Assembly (NCBI RefSeq): GCF_963665995.1
Contig: NZ_OY762512.1
Coordinates: forward strand, 3,844,001-3,908,000
Origin: Pleurocapsa sp. FMAR1
GTDB lineage: Bacteria > Cyanobacteriota > Cyanobacteriia > Cyanobacteriales > Xenococcaceae
Length of the DNA: 64,000 nucleotides
Reading direction: 5' to 3'
Position numbers and translations under genes: made by a program. The notes under the pieces were generated by a model. It ran no database searches and was not told the origin of the DNA. It was given only the letters and a program-made list of their open reading frames with translations. Each line of letters starts with the position of its first letter. The stretch's first letter is position 1. Shown here in pieces: positions 36,603 to 45,400 of the stretch.

Positions 36603-37379
36603 CTAGAGAGTTTGACCAGGAAAAAGGCTAGTCTCACCCATAAATTGTTCGGCATTGCCAGGATCAGAGTCTAAAAACTTGTGATTAACTATGTCTCTAA
36701 ATTCTGCTAAATCATTTTTCCAGTTATCTAAAAAGCTTTGCACCTGGGCTAATCTCTTCTCTTGGTTTCCTTCTGGACTAACGCTGTAGTTAAAATTGCC
36801 AGAAAACAAAATTGCCATTATTGGTGGTTGTTCAAGTTGCTGTAGTCGAGCTTCAGAAACGCTGATGGTCAATTGGCACCTATCCAAAAGATACATTAAA
36901 TTAATGCTTGCCTGTACAGGAGCTTGACCAATTTTTTTCCAAGAGCCAGCACCAAGTAGGCTACTAGTAATAAATTCGCGCACAGTGGCGGGGTTATCAG
37001 GAAAAGGCATCAAAATTTTAGGACTCATTCCCAAGCCCACATAGTCTGCGTGAGGCAGTTTCTCAATGTACTTGGCTGCTACAGTTGCGATCGCTAATTC
37101 TTCTACTTTTCTATTTCCCAAAGATTCTCGTATTGTAATGGTATGAGGCTGGGCAATTATGCCGACACCATTGGTAAAGTTTAACTGCGCCAAATTAGGA
37201 TTTAGTACTGGCTGCTGGGAGAGTTCCCATTCTTTGGGGATGATGCCACTAAATTTGAGAAAATCTTGGCTCATCATGGTAGGTGTTAAGTCTTGTGCTG
37301 CAATAATGATGGACAGTTCTTCAATAGAATCAGTAATAGTCGAGGGATTAACGGCAGATGCCACGTTAGTTGTAGTCAT
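36603..37379 (-). CDS. Conserved hypothetical protein (258 aa)
   Basis: A 258-residue soluble protein without signal peptide or membrane segment. Start ATG at 37379. Recognisable features are only compositional: an N-terminal Thr/Ala/Asn stretch, 'HADYVGLGMSPKILMPFPDN' near residue 116, and a helical C-terminal part. From memory, similar proteins occur across cyanobacteria without an assigned role. No catalytic motif is evident. It is transcribed in the same direction as rpmF, 55 bp upstream of it. Confidence 0.6.
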   Translation of the reverse strand: MTTTNVASAVNPSTITDSIEELSIIIAAQDLTPTMMSQDFLKFSGIIPKEWELSQQPVLNPNLAQLNFTNGVGIIAQPHTITIRESLGNRKVEELAIATVAAKYIEKLPHADYVGLGMSPKILMPFPDNPATVREFITSSLLGAGSWKKIGQAPVQASINLMYLLDRCQLTISVSEARLQQLEQPPIMAILFSGNFNYSVSPEGNQEKRLAQVQSFLDNWKNDLAEFRDIVNHKFLDSDPGNAEQFMGETSLFPGQTL

Positions 37380-37647
37380 AATCTAATCAGCCAAAAAATT
37401 GTTTTGTGTAATATGCATATATAAATACTTTGCCCAAAAAAAGTAGTAAACTCCCATGTCGCTCAGAAAATCTTCAAACTGTTCAAAAGTTATTTCTGCT
37501 AATTGCTAGATCTTAGTATTCTGAAAACGCCATACTTTCGCCAAAAATGTAAACTAGTAAGACTAAAAATAATTTTGACTCTTAACTCTTGACTTTTGAC
37601 TTCAATATTTGCGAGTCTGCAATAACATCCCAACTTAAACCACGCTC

Positions 37648-39099
37648 ATGACTTTAAACATATACAATACTCTTACCCGCACCAAATCAACGTTTCAAAC
37701 CATTGAAGAGAATAAAGTGCGGATGTATTGCTGTGGCATAACTGTCTATGATTATTGCCATCTTGGTCATGCTAGAACTTGTCTAGTATGGGACGTGGTG
37801 CGTCGTTACCTACAGTGGAGTGGTTATCAAGTAAATTACATTCAAAATTTTACTGACATTGACGATAAAATCCTCAACCGCGCCAGACAAGAGGGAACTT
37901 CAATGGAGGCAGTTTCTGAAAAGTATATTGAGGCATACTTTGAAGACATGGAACAGCTAGGAATTGGTAAAGCCGATGCTTATCCTCGCGCCACCCATAC
38001 CCTAGATGGCATCAAGCGTTTGGTTTATGAATTAGAACAAAAGGGTTTTGCCTATCCTGCCGAGGGAGATGTCTATTATTCTGTGCAGAAGTTTCCTGAA
38101 TACGGCAAGCTATCAGGTAGAAAATTAGCAGATATGCAGGCTGGTGCTAGTGGCAGAGTTGGAGTCGAAGATCGCGAAGTAAAGAAACAGTATCCCTTCG
38201 ATTTTGCTCTCTGGAAAGCTGCTAAAGAAGGTGAACCAGCTTGGGAATCTCCTTGGGGAAATGGTCGTCCTGGCTGGCATATAGAGTGTTCGGCAATGGT
38301 CAGAGAAAGACTAGGAGAAACCATCGATCTTCACGTCGGCGGTGGAGATTTGACTTTCCCCCATCATGAAAACGAAATTGCTCAATCTGAAGCAGTAACG
38401 GGTAAACCCCTGGCTAACTATTGGCTGCACAACGGCATGATCATTGTGGAAGGGAAAAAGATGTCTAAGTCTTTAGGTAACTTTATTACTATCCGCGAGT
38501 TGTTAGATAAATATGAGCCAATGGCAGTACGTTTGTTTATTTTGCAGACTCAATATCGTAAGCCTGTAGACTTTACTGAAGAAGCTTTGGCTACAGCTAC
38601 CAATAGCTGGGAGACTTTAAAAGAAGGATTGCTATTTGGTTATCAATATGGCGAAAAGTTAGCTTTTTCAGCCTCTAGCGATCGCGCCAATCAAAACAAA
38701 GAATTAGTTAACCGATTTAAAGAAGCGGTAGACGATGATTTTAACTTTGCGGGTGGTTTAGCGATTTTATTTGAAATTGCCAAGAATCTAAGTAAGGAAG
38801 GCAATATTTTAATCCATCAAGGAACAACCAAAACGGCAACAGAAGAGTTGGCAACACAATGGCATACTTTAATTGAGCTTGCGGGAATTTTGGGTTTTGC
38901 AGTGCAGATTGAAGATGTTGGTGAGAATATTAACGAAGGCTTGAGTGATGGGGAAATAGATGCTTTGGTGCAGCAGCGCAATGATGCTAGAGCCAATAAA
39001 AACTATGGCGAAAGCGATCGCCTTAGAGACGAACTACAGGCTCAAGGTATTACTCTAATCGATCAACCAGGAGGCATTACCATTTGGAATCGAGGTTAA
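37648..39099 (+). CDS. cysS: Cysteinyl-tRNA synthetase
   Basis: A 483-residue class I aminoacyl-tRNA synthetase that charges tRNA-Cys. The HIGH-type motif is in 'MYCCGITVYDYCHLGHARTC' (about residues 27-46), whose Cys residues also start the zinc site that recognises cysteine. 'GWHIECSAMVRERLG' and 'THHENEIAQSE'-like 'FPHHENEIAQSEA' complete the zinc/cysteine pocket. The KMSKS loop is 'KKMSKSLGNF' near residue 270. The C-terminal helical tRNA-binding domain ends 'RDELQAQGITLIDQPGG'. Length is normal. Confidence 0.96.
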   Translation: MTLNIYNTLTRTKSTFQTIEENKVRMYCCGITVYDYCHLGHARTCLVWDVVRRYLQWSGYQVNYIQNFTDIDDKILNRARQEGTSMEAVSEKYIEAYFEDMEQLGIGKADAYPRATHTLDGIKRLVYELEQKGFAYPAEGDVYYSVQKFPEYGKLSGRKLADMQAGASGRVGVEDREVKKQYPFDFALWKAAKEGEPAWESPWGNGRPGWHIECSAMVRERLGETIDLHVGGGDLTFPHHENEIAQSEAVTGKPLANYWLHNGMIIVEGKKMSKSLGNFITIRELLDKYEPMAVRLFILQTQYRKPVDFTEEALATATNSWETLKEGLLFGYQYGEKLAFSASSDRANQNKELVNRFKEAVDDDFNFAGGLAILFEIAKNLSKEGNILIHQGTTKTATEELATQWHTLIELAGILGFAVQIEDVGENINEGLSDGEIDALVQQRNDARANKNYGESDRLRDELQAQGITLIDQPGGITIWNRG

Positions 39100-39149
39100 A
39101 TATAGAAGAAAACTTTTGGTCAAGAATTAAATACGAATCTAAACGCAAA

Positions 39150-39236
39150 ATGTTTTTTGTGGTTTATTTTGCTGTTAATTACGGTTTTGAAAGTGATATT
39201 CCCGATATTCTGCAATATATTAAAAAGCTATTTTAA
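39150..39236 (+). CDS. Possible 28-aa micro-protein after cysS
   Basis: A short frame between cysS and the acylphosphatase gene. It starts ATG-TTT and reads 'MFFVVYFAVNYGFESDIPDI', then a basic end and a stop 2 bp before the next start. The frame is open further upstream, into the cysS tail, with protein-like composition, so it may be the end of a decayed longer gene. No clear ribosome-binding site. Weak call. Confidence 0.2.
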   Translation: MFFVVYFAVNYGFESDIPDILQYIKKLF

Positions 39237-39238
39237 CT

Positions 39239-39514
39239 ATGAAGCAAGCAAAAATAATTGTCTCAGGAAAAGTGCAGGGTGTAGGATTTAGGTACTATAC
39301 TCGCAAAAAAGCAGAACAATTAGGCGTTCGGGGATATGTGCAAAATTTAAAAAATGGCAATGTAGAAATTGTTACCGTAGGAGAAACCAAACTTGTTGAT
39401 GCACTAATTGAATGGGCTAGATCTGGTTCACCTTCGGCTGTAGTAAATGATCTAAATTTTGAAGTTATTCAAGATACTGGTGAACAATATCAAGGTTTTG
39501 AAATTCGTAGGTAA
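39239..39514 (+). CDS. acyP: Acylphosphatase
   Basis: A 91-residue enzyme that hydrolyses acyl-phosphates such as acetyl phosphate or carbamoyl phosphate. The signature 'VSGKVQGVGFRYYTRKKA' contains the catalytic Arg18, and 'GYVQNLKNGNVEIV' contains the catalytic Asn36. Length and spacing are exactly those of the family. Cytosolic. It converges with the GT39-like gene, with only 11 bp between their stop codons. Confidence 0.92.
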   Translation: MKQAKIIVSGKVQGVGFRYYTRKKAEQLGVRGYVQNLKNGNVEIVTVGETKLVDALIEWARSGSPSAVVNDLNFEVIQDTGEQYQGFEIRR

Positions 39515-39525
39515 GCAGTGTACTA

Positions 39526-41091
39526 TTATCTCCTAACCTTGCTCAAATCATAAAGATGAGCCCATGCGCCAGGTTGCTTAAATACATCGATCTGCTGACC
39601 AATTTGATTGAGGTATTCTAGTATTGCTGTTTCTTCATCCTCTTCGGCGCGGAGTACAAACCAAACCCTAGATTTACCCCTTAAAGGTTCTATATCTGTC
39701 CGTAATTCTTGCCAGTTTTGAGTTGCTTCTTTGTCTTTGTATGATAAATTACCCAAACCCAAAATATAGTCTTGTTCTGAATAACCGAGTCTGGCTGCAT
39801 AATAAGTAAATGCCTGTGCGCCTAAAGAATAGACATAAATTGTGTCTCCCGGCTGCTTGTGAGATAAAACATATTCGGCTACTGGTCTAATTTCATGTTT
39901 TAATTCAGGATGAATTATAAAGTTGCTGGCTCTTGTAATAGGAGGAATAGTTAAAGCCACAAGGCAGAAAGCACCTAACAACCCTGCCAGAAGTGAAGTT
40001 TTAAAGCGATTGTTTTTGATAACTTTAGCAGTCTGAAATTTATTTAATAACCAAGCAATTCCCTCGGCGATTATGATGATTCCTAAAGGCACGAGAAACA
40101 CAACTAACCTCTCGCGGAAAGGATATTGATGAAGATAGGCAGCAATTAAAGTAGCAACAAAGGGAGCAATTAAAGCACCAAGAAAAGCTCTATTTTTGCT
40201 ATACCAAGCTACACAACCAAAGATAAAGGCAAATATGCCAATTCCGTCAGTTATGCCTGTAAATCCCATCGGGTTATAAAAAAATCTACCCAACGCATCA
40301 AATAACCACTCAATATCCCAAAAAGTAGCTGGATATCTAGAACTCCAGGATGAAGCTAAATCTTCGTTATTCATCGTGTTAGCAATGGTGAGAAAATAAA
40401 ATAAACCAAAGCTAATTAGCCAAGCTAGGTAAACAAGCAAACGGTTATTTAAAATCTTGAAACGAAGTTTATTGGCAGCAGTTAAAAGATAATAGCCTTC
40501 GATTCCGCCGAGCATAAATATAGAAGGATGAGAAAACCAGATAACTAAGCTGCCTAATAGTGCATAGCCAATAATTTCTTGAGTATTGAGAATTTTATGA
40601 CCGATTTTAGTCAAAAACCAAAATAATATTAGCGCGATCGCAATATCACTAGAATATTGTTTAAGTTCAGTGGCAAAGTATAAAGTATGACGACCAAAAG
40701 CAAATAAAGCGATCGCAATAGGTGCAGCCAGAGGAGAAGCATAGCGATAAACTAATTGATAGAAAACCCCAAAAGCTACAAGATTAGACACCAAAGGAAA
40801 CAACCGCAGCGCATATTCATTATTGCCAAAAATCTGCGTCGCCAATTTCTCAACCCAGAGAAACCCTAAAGGTGCTGCTTGGTTATGATCTAGAGTTTGA
40901 GTCAATTCTCCATAAGAGCGATTAACTATATTTAAAGCCAGATTAACCTCATCAAACCAAAGCGATCGATTATTGAAGTATTGAATCAAACGTATCGCGA
41001 TTCCAGATATAATCAAGAACAGAGATAGATATCTTGAAAACTTTAATAGCTTTGCCTGACTGAGAGAAGTGGAATTAATGCTGTCAAACAT
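39526..41091 (-). CDS. GT39-like membrane glycosyltransferase
   Basis: A 521-residue membrane protein with about 10-12 helices. The first periplasmic loop holds an acidic pair after an aromatic patch, 'NRSLWFDEVNLALNIVNRSY', the (D/E)E motif of GT-C enzymes such as ArnT and PMT, followed by 'HNQAAPLGFLWVEKLATQIF'. The C-terminus is a soluble domain with 'PGDTIYVYSLGAQAFTYYAA'. GT39 enzymes transfer sugars from polyprenyl-phosphate donors outside the membrane. ATG at 41091 is preferred; an in-frame TTG is at 41106. Substrate unknown. Confidence 0.75.
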   Translation of the reverse strand: MFDSINSTSLSQAKLLKFSRYLSLFLIISGIAIRLIQYFNNRSLWFDEVNLALNIVNRSYGELTQTLDHNQAAPLGFLWVEKLATQIFGNNEYALRLFPLVSNLVAFGVFYQLVYRYASPLAAPIAIALFAFGRHTLYFATELKQYSSDIAIALILFWFLTKIGHKILNTQEIIGYALLGSLVIWFSHPSIFMLGGIEGYYLLTAANKLRFKILNNRLLVYLAWLISFGLFYFLTIANTMNNEDLASSWSSRYPATFWDIEWLFDALGRFFYNPMGFTGITDGIGIFAFIFGCVAWYSKNRAFLGALIAPFVATLIAAYLHQYPFRERLVVFLVPLGIIIIAEGIAWLLNKFQTAKVIKNNRFKTSLLAGLLGAFCLVALTIPPITRASNFIIHPELKHEIRPVAEYVLSHKQPGDTIYVYSLGAQAFTYYAARLGYSEQDYILGLGNLSYKDKEATQNWQELRTDIEPLRGKSRVWFVLRAEEDEETAILEYLNQIGQQIDVFKQPGAWAHLYDLSKVRR

Positions 41092-41401
41092 CTGCTGTTT
41101 ATTCAAATAAGAGTTCTACTTAATTTAAAATTTGGTAGTCTGCTTATTACTGCCTTTACCATCGCTCATTCTAAACCCATGACAACGGCAGAAGTAATTC
41201 GACGGAGCAGCGCGATCGCCTTAATCTTTCTCCTACTAAAACTATGCGTCTTTCGCAGACACTATATGAGGGTTCGGATAGTAGGATATCGAACTCGAAC
41301 CAGTTAAATGCCCGACGACAACATAATTATAATTCGATTGATAGAATTTTGGTAGTCCTAAAGATGTAAGGATATAAGAAGAAATAATTTTGTAGAGCAA
41401 G

Positions 41402-41752
41402 ATGTTAATATCCTGTCCTTCTTGTAAGTCCAAGCAAATTGTAAAAAATGGAAAAATTCACAATGGAAAACAAAATTATCGTTGTCGTGACTGCGGTAGA
41501 CAGTTCGTCGAAAATCGACAGCAAAAAATTATTAGTCAACCGACCAAAAATTTAATTGACAAGCTATTGTTAGAAAAGATTCCATTGGCGGGGGAACCCC
41601 GCTTAAAGGAACTGTCGAGGTTGGGTCAGAGTATTCTGTCCCAACAGGCGAGTGGAACAAGCCCCCTAAACGGGGGCGTTTCCTCGCCTCAAAAACTGCC
41701 GTCCGCAACGCAAGTGTCTCACCACCGCAACTGCTTCACCGCGTCTTTTTAA
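41402..41752 (+). pseudogene. InsA part of the IS1-type transposase, truncated
   Basis: The first 61 residues are a good InsA start: a zinc ribbon with 'CPSCKSKQIVKNGK' and 'YRCRDCGRQFVENRQQKII', then 'NLIDKLLLEKIPLAG'. From there to the stop the frame translates inserted repeat DNA and has no protein-family character. The helix-turn-helix end of InsA and the junction to InsB are lost, so the protein cannot be normal. Confidence 0.8.
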
Positions 41753-41784
41753 GACGAATCGCGAAGGCGCACCAAGACAGGAAA
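41588..41784. repeat. Composite palindromic repeats replacing the middle of the IS1-type element
   Basis: About 200 bp of GC-rich self-complementary DNA, including GCGGGGGAACCCCGC, CCCCCTAAACGGGGGCGTTT and the GCGCACCAAGACA end shared with 29560-29610 and 43164-43265. CCTAAACGGG(G/A)GCGTTTCC also recurs beside the IS4-type element near 52460. The transposase sequence resumes at '...GKLTIQCDEMW'. Confidence 0.7.
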
Positions 41785-41806
41785 ACTGACCATTCAGTGT
41801 GATGAG

Positions 41807-42250
41807 ATGTGGTCATTTGTTGGCAATAAAAGCAATAAACAGTGGATTTGGCTAGCTTTAGATGTTCAGACTAAAGAAGTGATTGGAGTTCATGTCGGCG
41901 ACCGCAGCAGAAAAGGAGCTAGAAAACTTGGGTCTTCTTTACCTCCAGTCTATCGACAGTGCGCCGTTTGTTATAGTGATTTCTGGGAAGCCTATGAACA
42001 AGTAATCCCTTCCCAACGCCATCAAGCCGTAGGAAAGGAGACAGGACAAACTAATTATATCGAGAGATTTAACTGTACATTGCGTCAAAGAGTTTCTCGT
42101 TTAGTCAGAAAAACACTCTTCTTCTCGAAGAAGATTGAAAATCAGGTTGGAGCAATTTGGGGCGAGTGGAATATGGCTCTGTTTAAGAGCCATATTCCAC
42201 TCGCCCGTTGGTATTTTGTCCATCACTACAACGCATCCTTACATCTTTAG
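41807..42250 (+). pseudogene. InsB part of the IS1-type transposase with an in-frame insert
   Basis: Encodes the catalytic end of an IS1 transposase: 'DEMWSFVGNKSNKQWIWLAL', 'CYSDFWEAYEQVIP', 'TNYIERFNCTLRQRVSRLVR' and 'KTLFFSKKIENQVGAIW', then 'WYFVHHYNASL'. Between GAIW and YF lie 17 extra residues (GEWNMALFKSHIPLARW) encoded by a 51-bp insertion that keeps the frame. With insA destroyed, no complete transposase can be made. Confidence 0.8.
42161..42207. repeat. 47-bp near-perfect palindrome inserted in insB
   Basis: Two perfect 20-bp complementary arms (42161-42180 and 42186-42205) around a 5-nt loop, plus 2 bp. TTGG precedes (42157-42160) and follows (42208-42211) the element, as a 4-bp target duplication would. 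The total addition is 51 bp, a multiple of three, so insB remains open. Confidence 0.8.
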
Positions 42251-42433
42251 GACTACCAAATATCCCTTGTATATTGGCTTTCTACCCTTGTATCTTTAAT
42301 TCTTACCTTTGTATAATCTTACCCTTTTATCTTGACTTTTTTTTGTAACTTGACTTTCTACAATTTCTTTTTAGGAAAATTACTTTTACAATCAAAGTAA
42401 GAATATATAAAGAAATTTTAAGAATAAGAGTGT

Positions 42434-45400
42434 ATGAAACGTATTGTCTTGATTGCGGGATTTGAATCTTTTAACGCTAACCTGTATCGCCAGGCTGGGT
42501 CGATGGCTACTGCACGTTGTGAGGCGTTAGAAGTAATTGTCTTTAGCGATCGCGATATCACGACATATCCTGCTAAGGTAGAAACTGCGCTACAGTCTGC
42601 CGATGTTTTCTTTGGTAGCTTGCTTTTTGATTACGACCAGGTAATGTGGTTAAGAGAAAGAGTTCAAAATATTCCCATCAGGCTTGTATTTGAGTCGGCT
42701 TTGGAGTTGATGAGTCTGACGCAGTTGGGTAAATTTGCCATTGGCGACAAGCCAAAGGGAATGCCCAAGCCAGTTAAATTTATTCTCAGTAAGTTTGGTA
42801 ATGGCAAGGAAGAAGATAAGCTAGCTGGCTATATTAGCTTTTTAAAAACAGGACCTAAATTACTAAAATACATTCCTGGGAAGAAAGTACAGGATTTGCG
42901 TAATTGGTTGATTATTTACGGTTACTGGAATGCAGGAGGCACAGAAAATGTTGCTTCGATGTGTTGGACATTAGCAGAGAAATATCTCGATTTAACCGTC
43001 GGTGATATTCCCCAACCAGTTGAAACCCCTAATATGGGTTTATTGCATCCCGAATATCAGGGTTATTTTACGTCGCCACAGGATTATCTGGAATGGTACA
43101 ACAAACACGTAGGGGCGAAAGACGATGTAAGGGAGATTCCCGATGTAGGGGCGTTTCGCGAAAGCGGTGCGACCCCGCGTCGCCGAAAGGCGCGTCTTGA
43201 AAAAGTTGCTCATGGGGGAAACCCCCAAGACCGCACTTTTCCGCAAGGGAAAGCGCACCAAGACACGCCCCTACCAGTCATCGGAATTTTGTTATATCGC
43301 AAACACGTGATTACCAAACAGCCTTATATACCCCAGTTAATCAAACATTTTGCATCCCAGGGATTAATCCCTTTACCTATATTCATCAACGGTGTAGAAG
43401 GTCATGTGGCGGTTAGAGACTGGATGACAACTACCTACGAACAAGAACAAAGACAGCAAGGTAATAAAGAAATACTTTCGCTAAAGGATGATGCAGTTAA
43501 GGTAGATGCAATTGTTTCAACTATTGGCTTTCCCTTGGTCGGCGGTCCCGCAGGATCGATGGAGGCTGGCAGACAGGTAGAAGTAGCTAAAAGAATACTC
43601 ACTGCTAAGAATGTTCCTTATATAGTTGCTGCACCTTTACTCATTCAAGATATCCATTCCTGGACTCGTCAGGGTATTGGTGGTTTACAGAGTGTAGTGT
43701 TGTATTCCCTGCCTGAATTAGATGGTGCGATCGATACTATCCCTTTAGGTGGTTTAGTAGGAGAAGATATCTATCTTGTACCCGAAAGACTTCATCGTTT
43801 AACTGGCAGAGTCAAAAACTGGATTGGTTTGCGTCATACTCCTACCCCAGCTAGAAAAATTGCGGTGATCTTATATGGCTTTCCCCCTGGTTATGGCGCG
43901 ACGGGTACAGCAGCACTATTAAACGTACCTAAGAGTTTATTAAATTTTCTCCAGGCACTTAAAGCTCAAGGTTATGACGTAGGCGAATTACCCGAAGATG
44001 GCGAAGAGATTATCAAGCAGGTAAAAGAAGCCGATGAATCAGCCCCTCTTAATAAAGAAGGACAGGGGGGATTTCAAGTAAACGTCCGCACTTTAGAAAA
44101 ATGGTTGGGCTATCTGCAAACTACCAGAGTTGAAAAGCAGTGGAAATCCTTAACAGGTACAGGACTTAAAACCTATGGCGATGAGTTTCAACTTGGAGGT
44201 ATCCAGTTAGGTAATGTCTGGATAGGAGTACAGCCACCGTTAGGCATAGCAGGAGATCCTATGCGGTTGATGTTTGAAAAAGATTTAACTCCCCATCCCC
44301 AGTACACGGCTTTTTATAAATGGTTGCAAAACGAATATCAGGCTGACGCGGTAGTCCACTTTGGAATGCACGGTACAGTAGAGTGGCTTCCTGGTTCACC
44401 TTTGGGCAATACGGGTTATTCGTGGTCAGATATTTTGTTAGGTGATATTCCCAACTTATATATCTATGCAGCCAATAATCCCTCAGAATCAATCTTGGCG
44501 AAACGTCGGGGTTATGGCGTTTTGGTTTCTCATAATGTTCCTCCTTACGGACGGGCGGGTTTATACAAAGAATTAATTGCCCTGCGGGAATTGATTGGAG
44601 AGTATCGAGAAGACACTAAAAAGAATTATGCCTTGAGAGATATTATCTGTCAGAAGATTGTTGATGCTGGCTTAGAAAAAGACTGTAAGTTTACAGAGGG
44701 TTTAAAACAAGGAATTAGTTTTACCGTCGAGAATGGGAAGTTATTTAGTAAAAATGTAATTAATCAATATTTTGTTCAGGTATATGAATACTTGCAGGTA
44801 TTAGAACAGCGTTTGTTTTCTTCTGGGCTGCACGTTTTGGGAGAAAAGCCTAGCAAAGAAGAGTTGAAGTCGTATTTGGAAGCGTATTTTGATGGAGGGT
44901 TGTCGGAAGGTGAGATTGATGGGATAGTTTCGCGCAAAGACGCAAAGACGCAAAGTAATGACGCAAAGTTAACTTCTAAGTTAGAAGAGGGAGAGAAGAT
45001 TAGGGACTTGTTGGTGCAGAATACTGATGAGATGACTAATTTGCTGCGAGGTTTAAACGGTGAATATATACCCCCCGCGCCTGGAGGGGATTTATTACGC
45101 GATGGTAGTGGTGTGTTACCCACTGGTAGAAATATCCATGCTTTAGATCCTTATCGGATGCCTTCTCCTGCTGCTTATGAAAGAGGAAAAGAGATTGCTA
45201 AAAAGATTATTCAGCAGAATTTAGAGGAAAAGGACGCTTATCCTGAAACGGTAGCAGTCATGTTATGGGGATTGGATTCAATTAAAACTAAAGGAGAATC
45301 TTTAGGTATTTTACTAGAGTTAGTCGGTGCTGAACCTGTCAAGGAAGGTACGGGAAGAATTGTCCGCTATGAATTGATCCCCTTAGAAATATTAGGACAT

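Larger units (their letters stand above)
41348..42260 (+). mobile_element. IS1-type insertion sequence with perfect 26-bp ends, transposase broken
   Basis: A 913-bp element with perfect 26-bp terminal inverted repeats: the left end, 41348-41373, begins TTTGGTAGTCCTAAAGATGT, and its exact complement is at 42235-42260. It carries InsA and InsB parts of an IS1-family transposase. The middle is replaced by palindromic repeat sequence (about 41588-41784), and a second palindrome sits near the 3' end of insB. No clear target-site duplication is visible beside the ends. The intact ends could still be mobilised by a transposase supplied elsewhere. Confidence 0.88.

Noticed and set aside
41242-41433. 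63-codon minus-strand frame across the left end of the IS1-type element
   Set aside because: Crosses the IS boundary and antisense InsA; no protein signature.
42261-42433. Possible cobalamin riboswitch upstream of the chelatase gene
   Set aside because: The leader is short, AT-rich and made of quasi-repeats such as CTTGTAT; no B12-box-like conserved core was found.
44776-45123. 115-codon minus-strand frame inside the chelatase gene
   Set aside because: Antisense shadow of a strongly conserved coding region.
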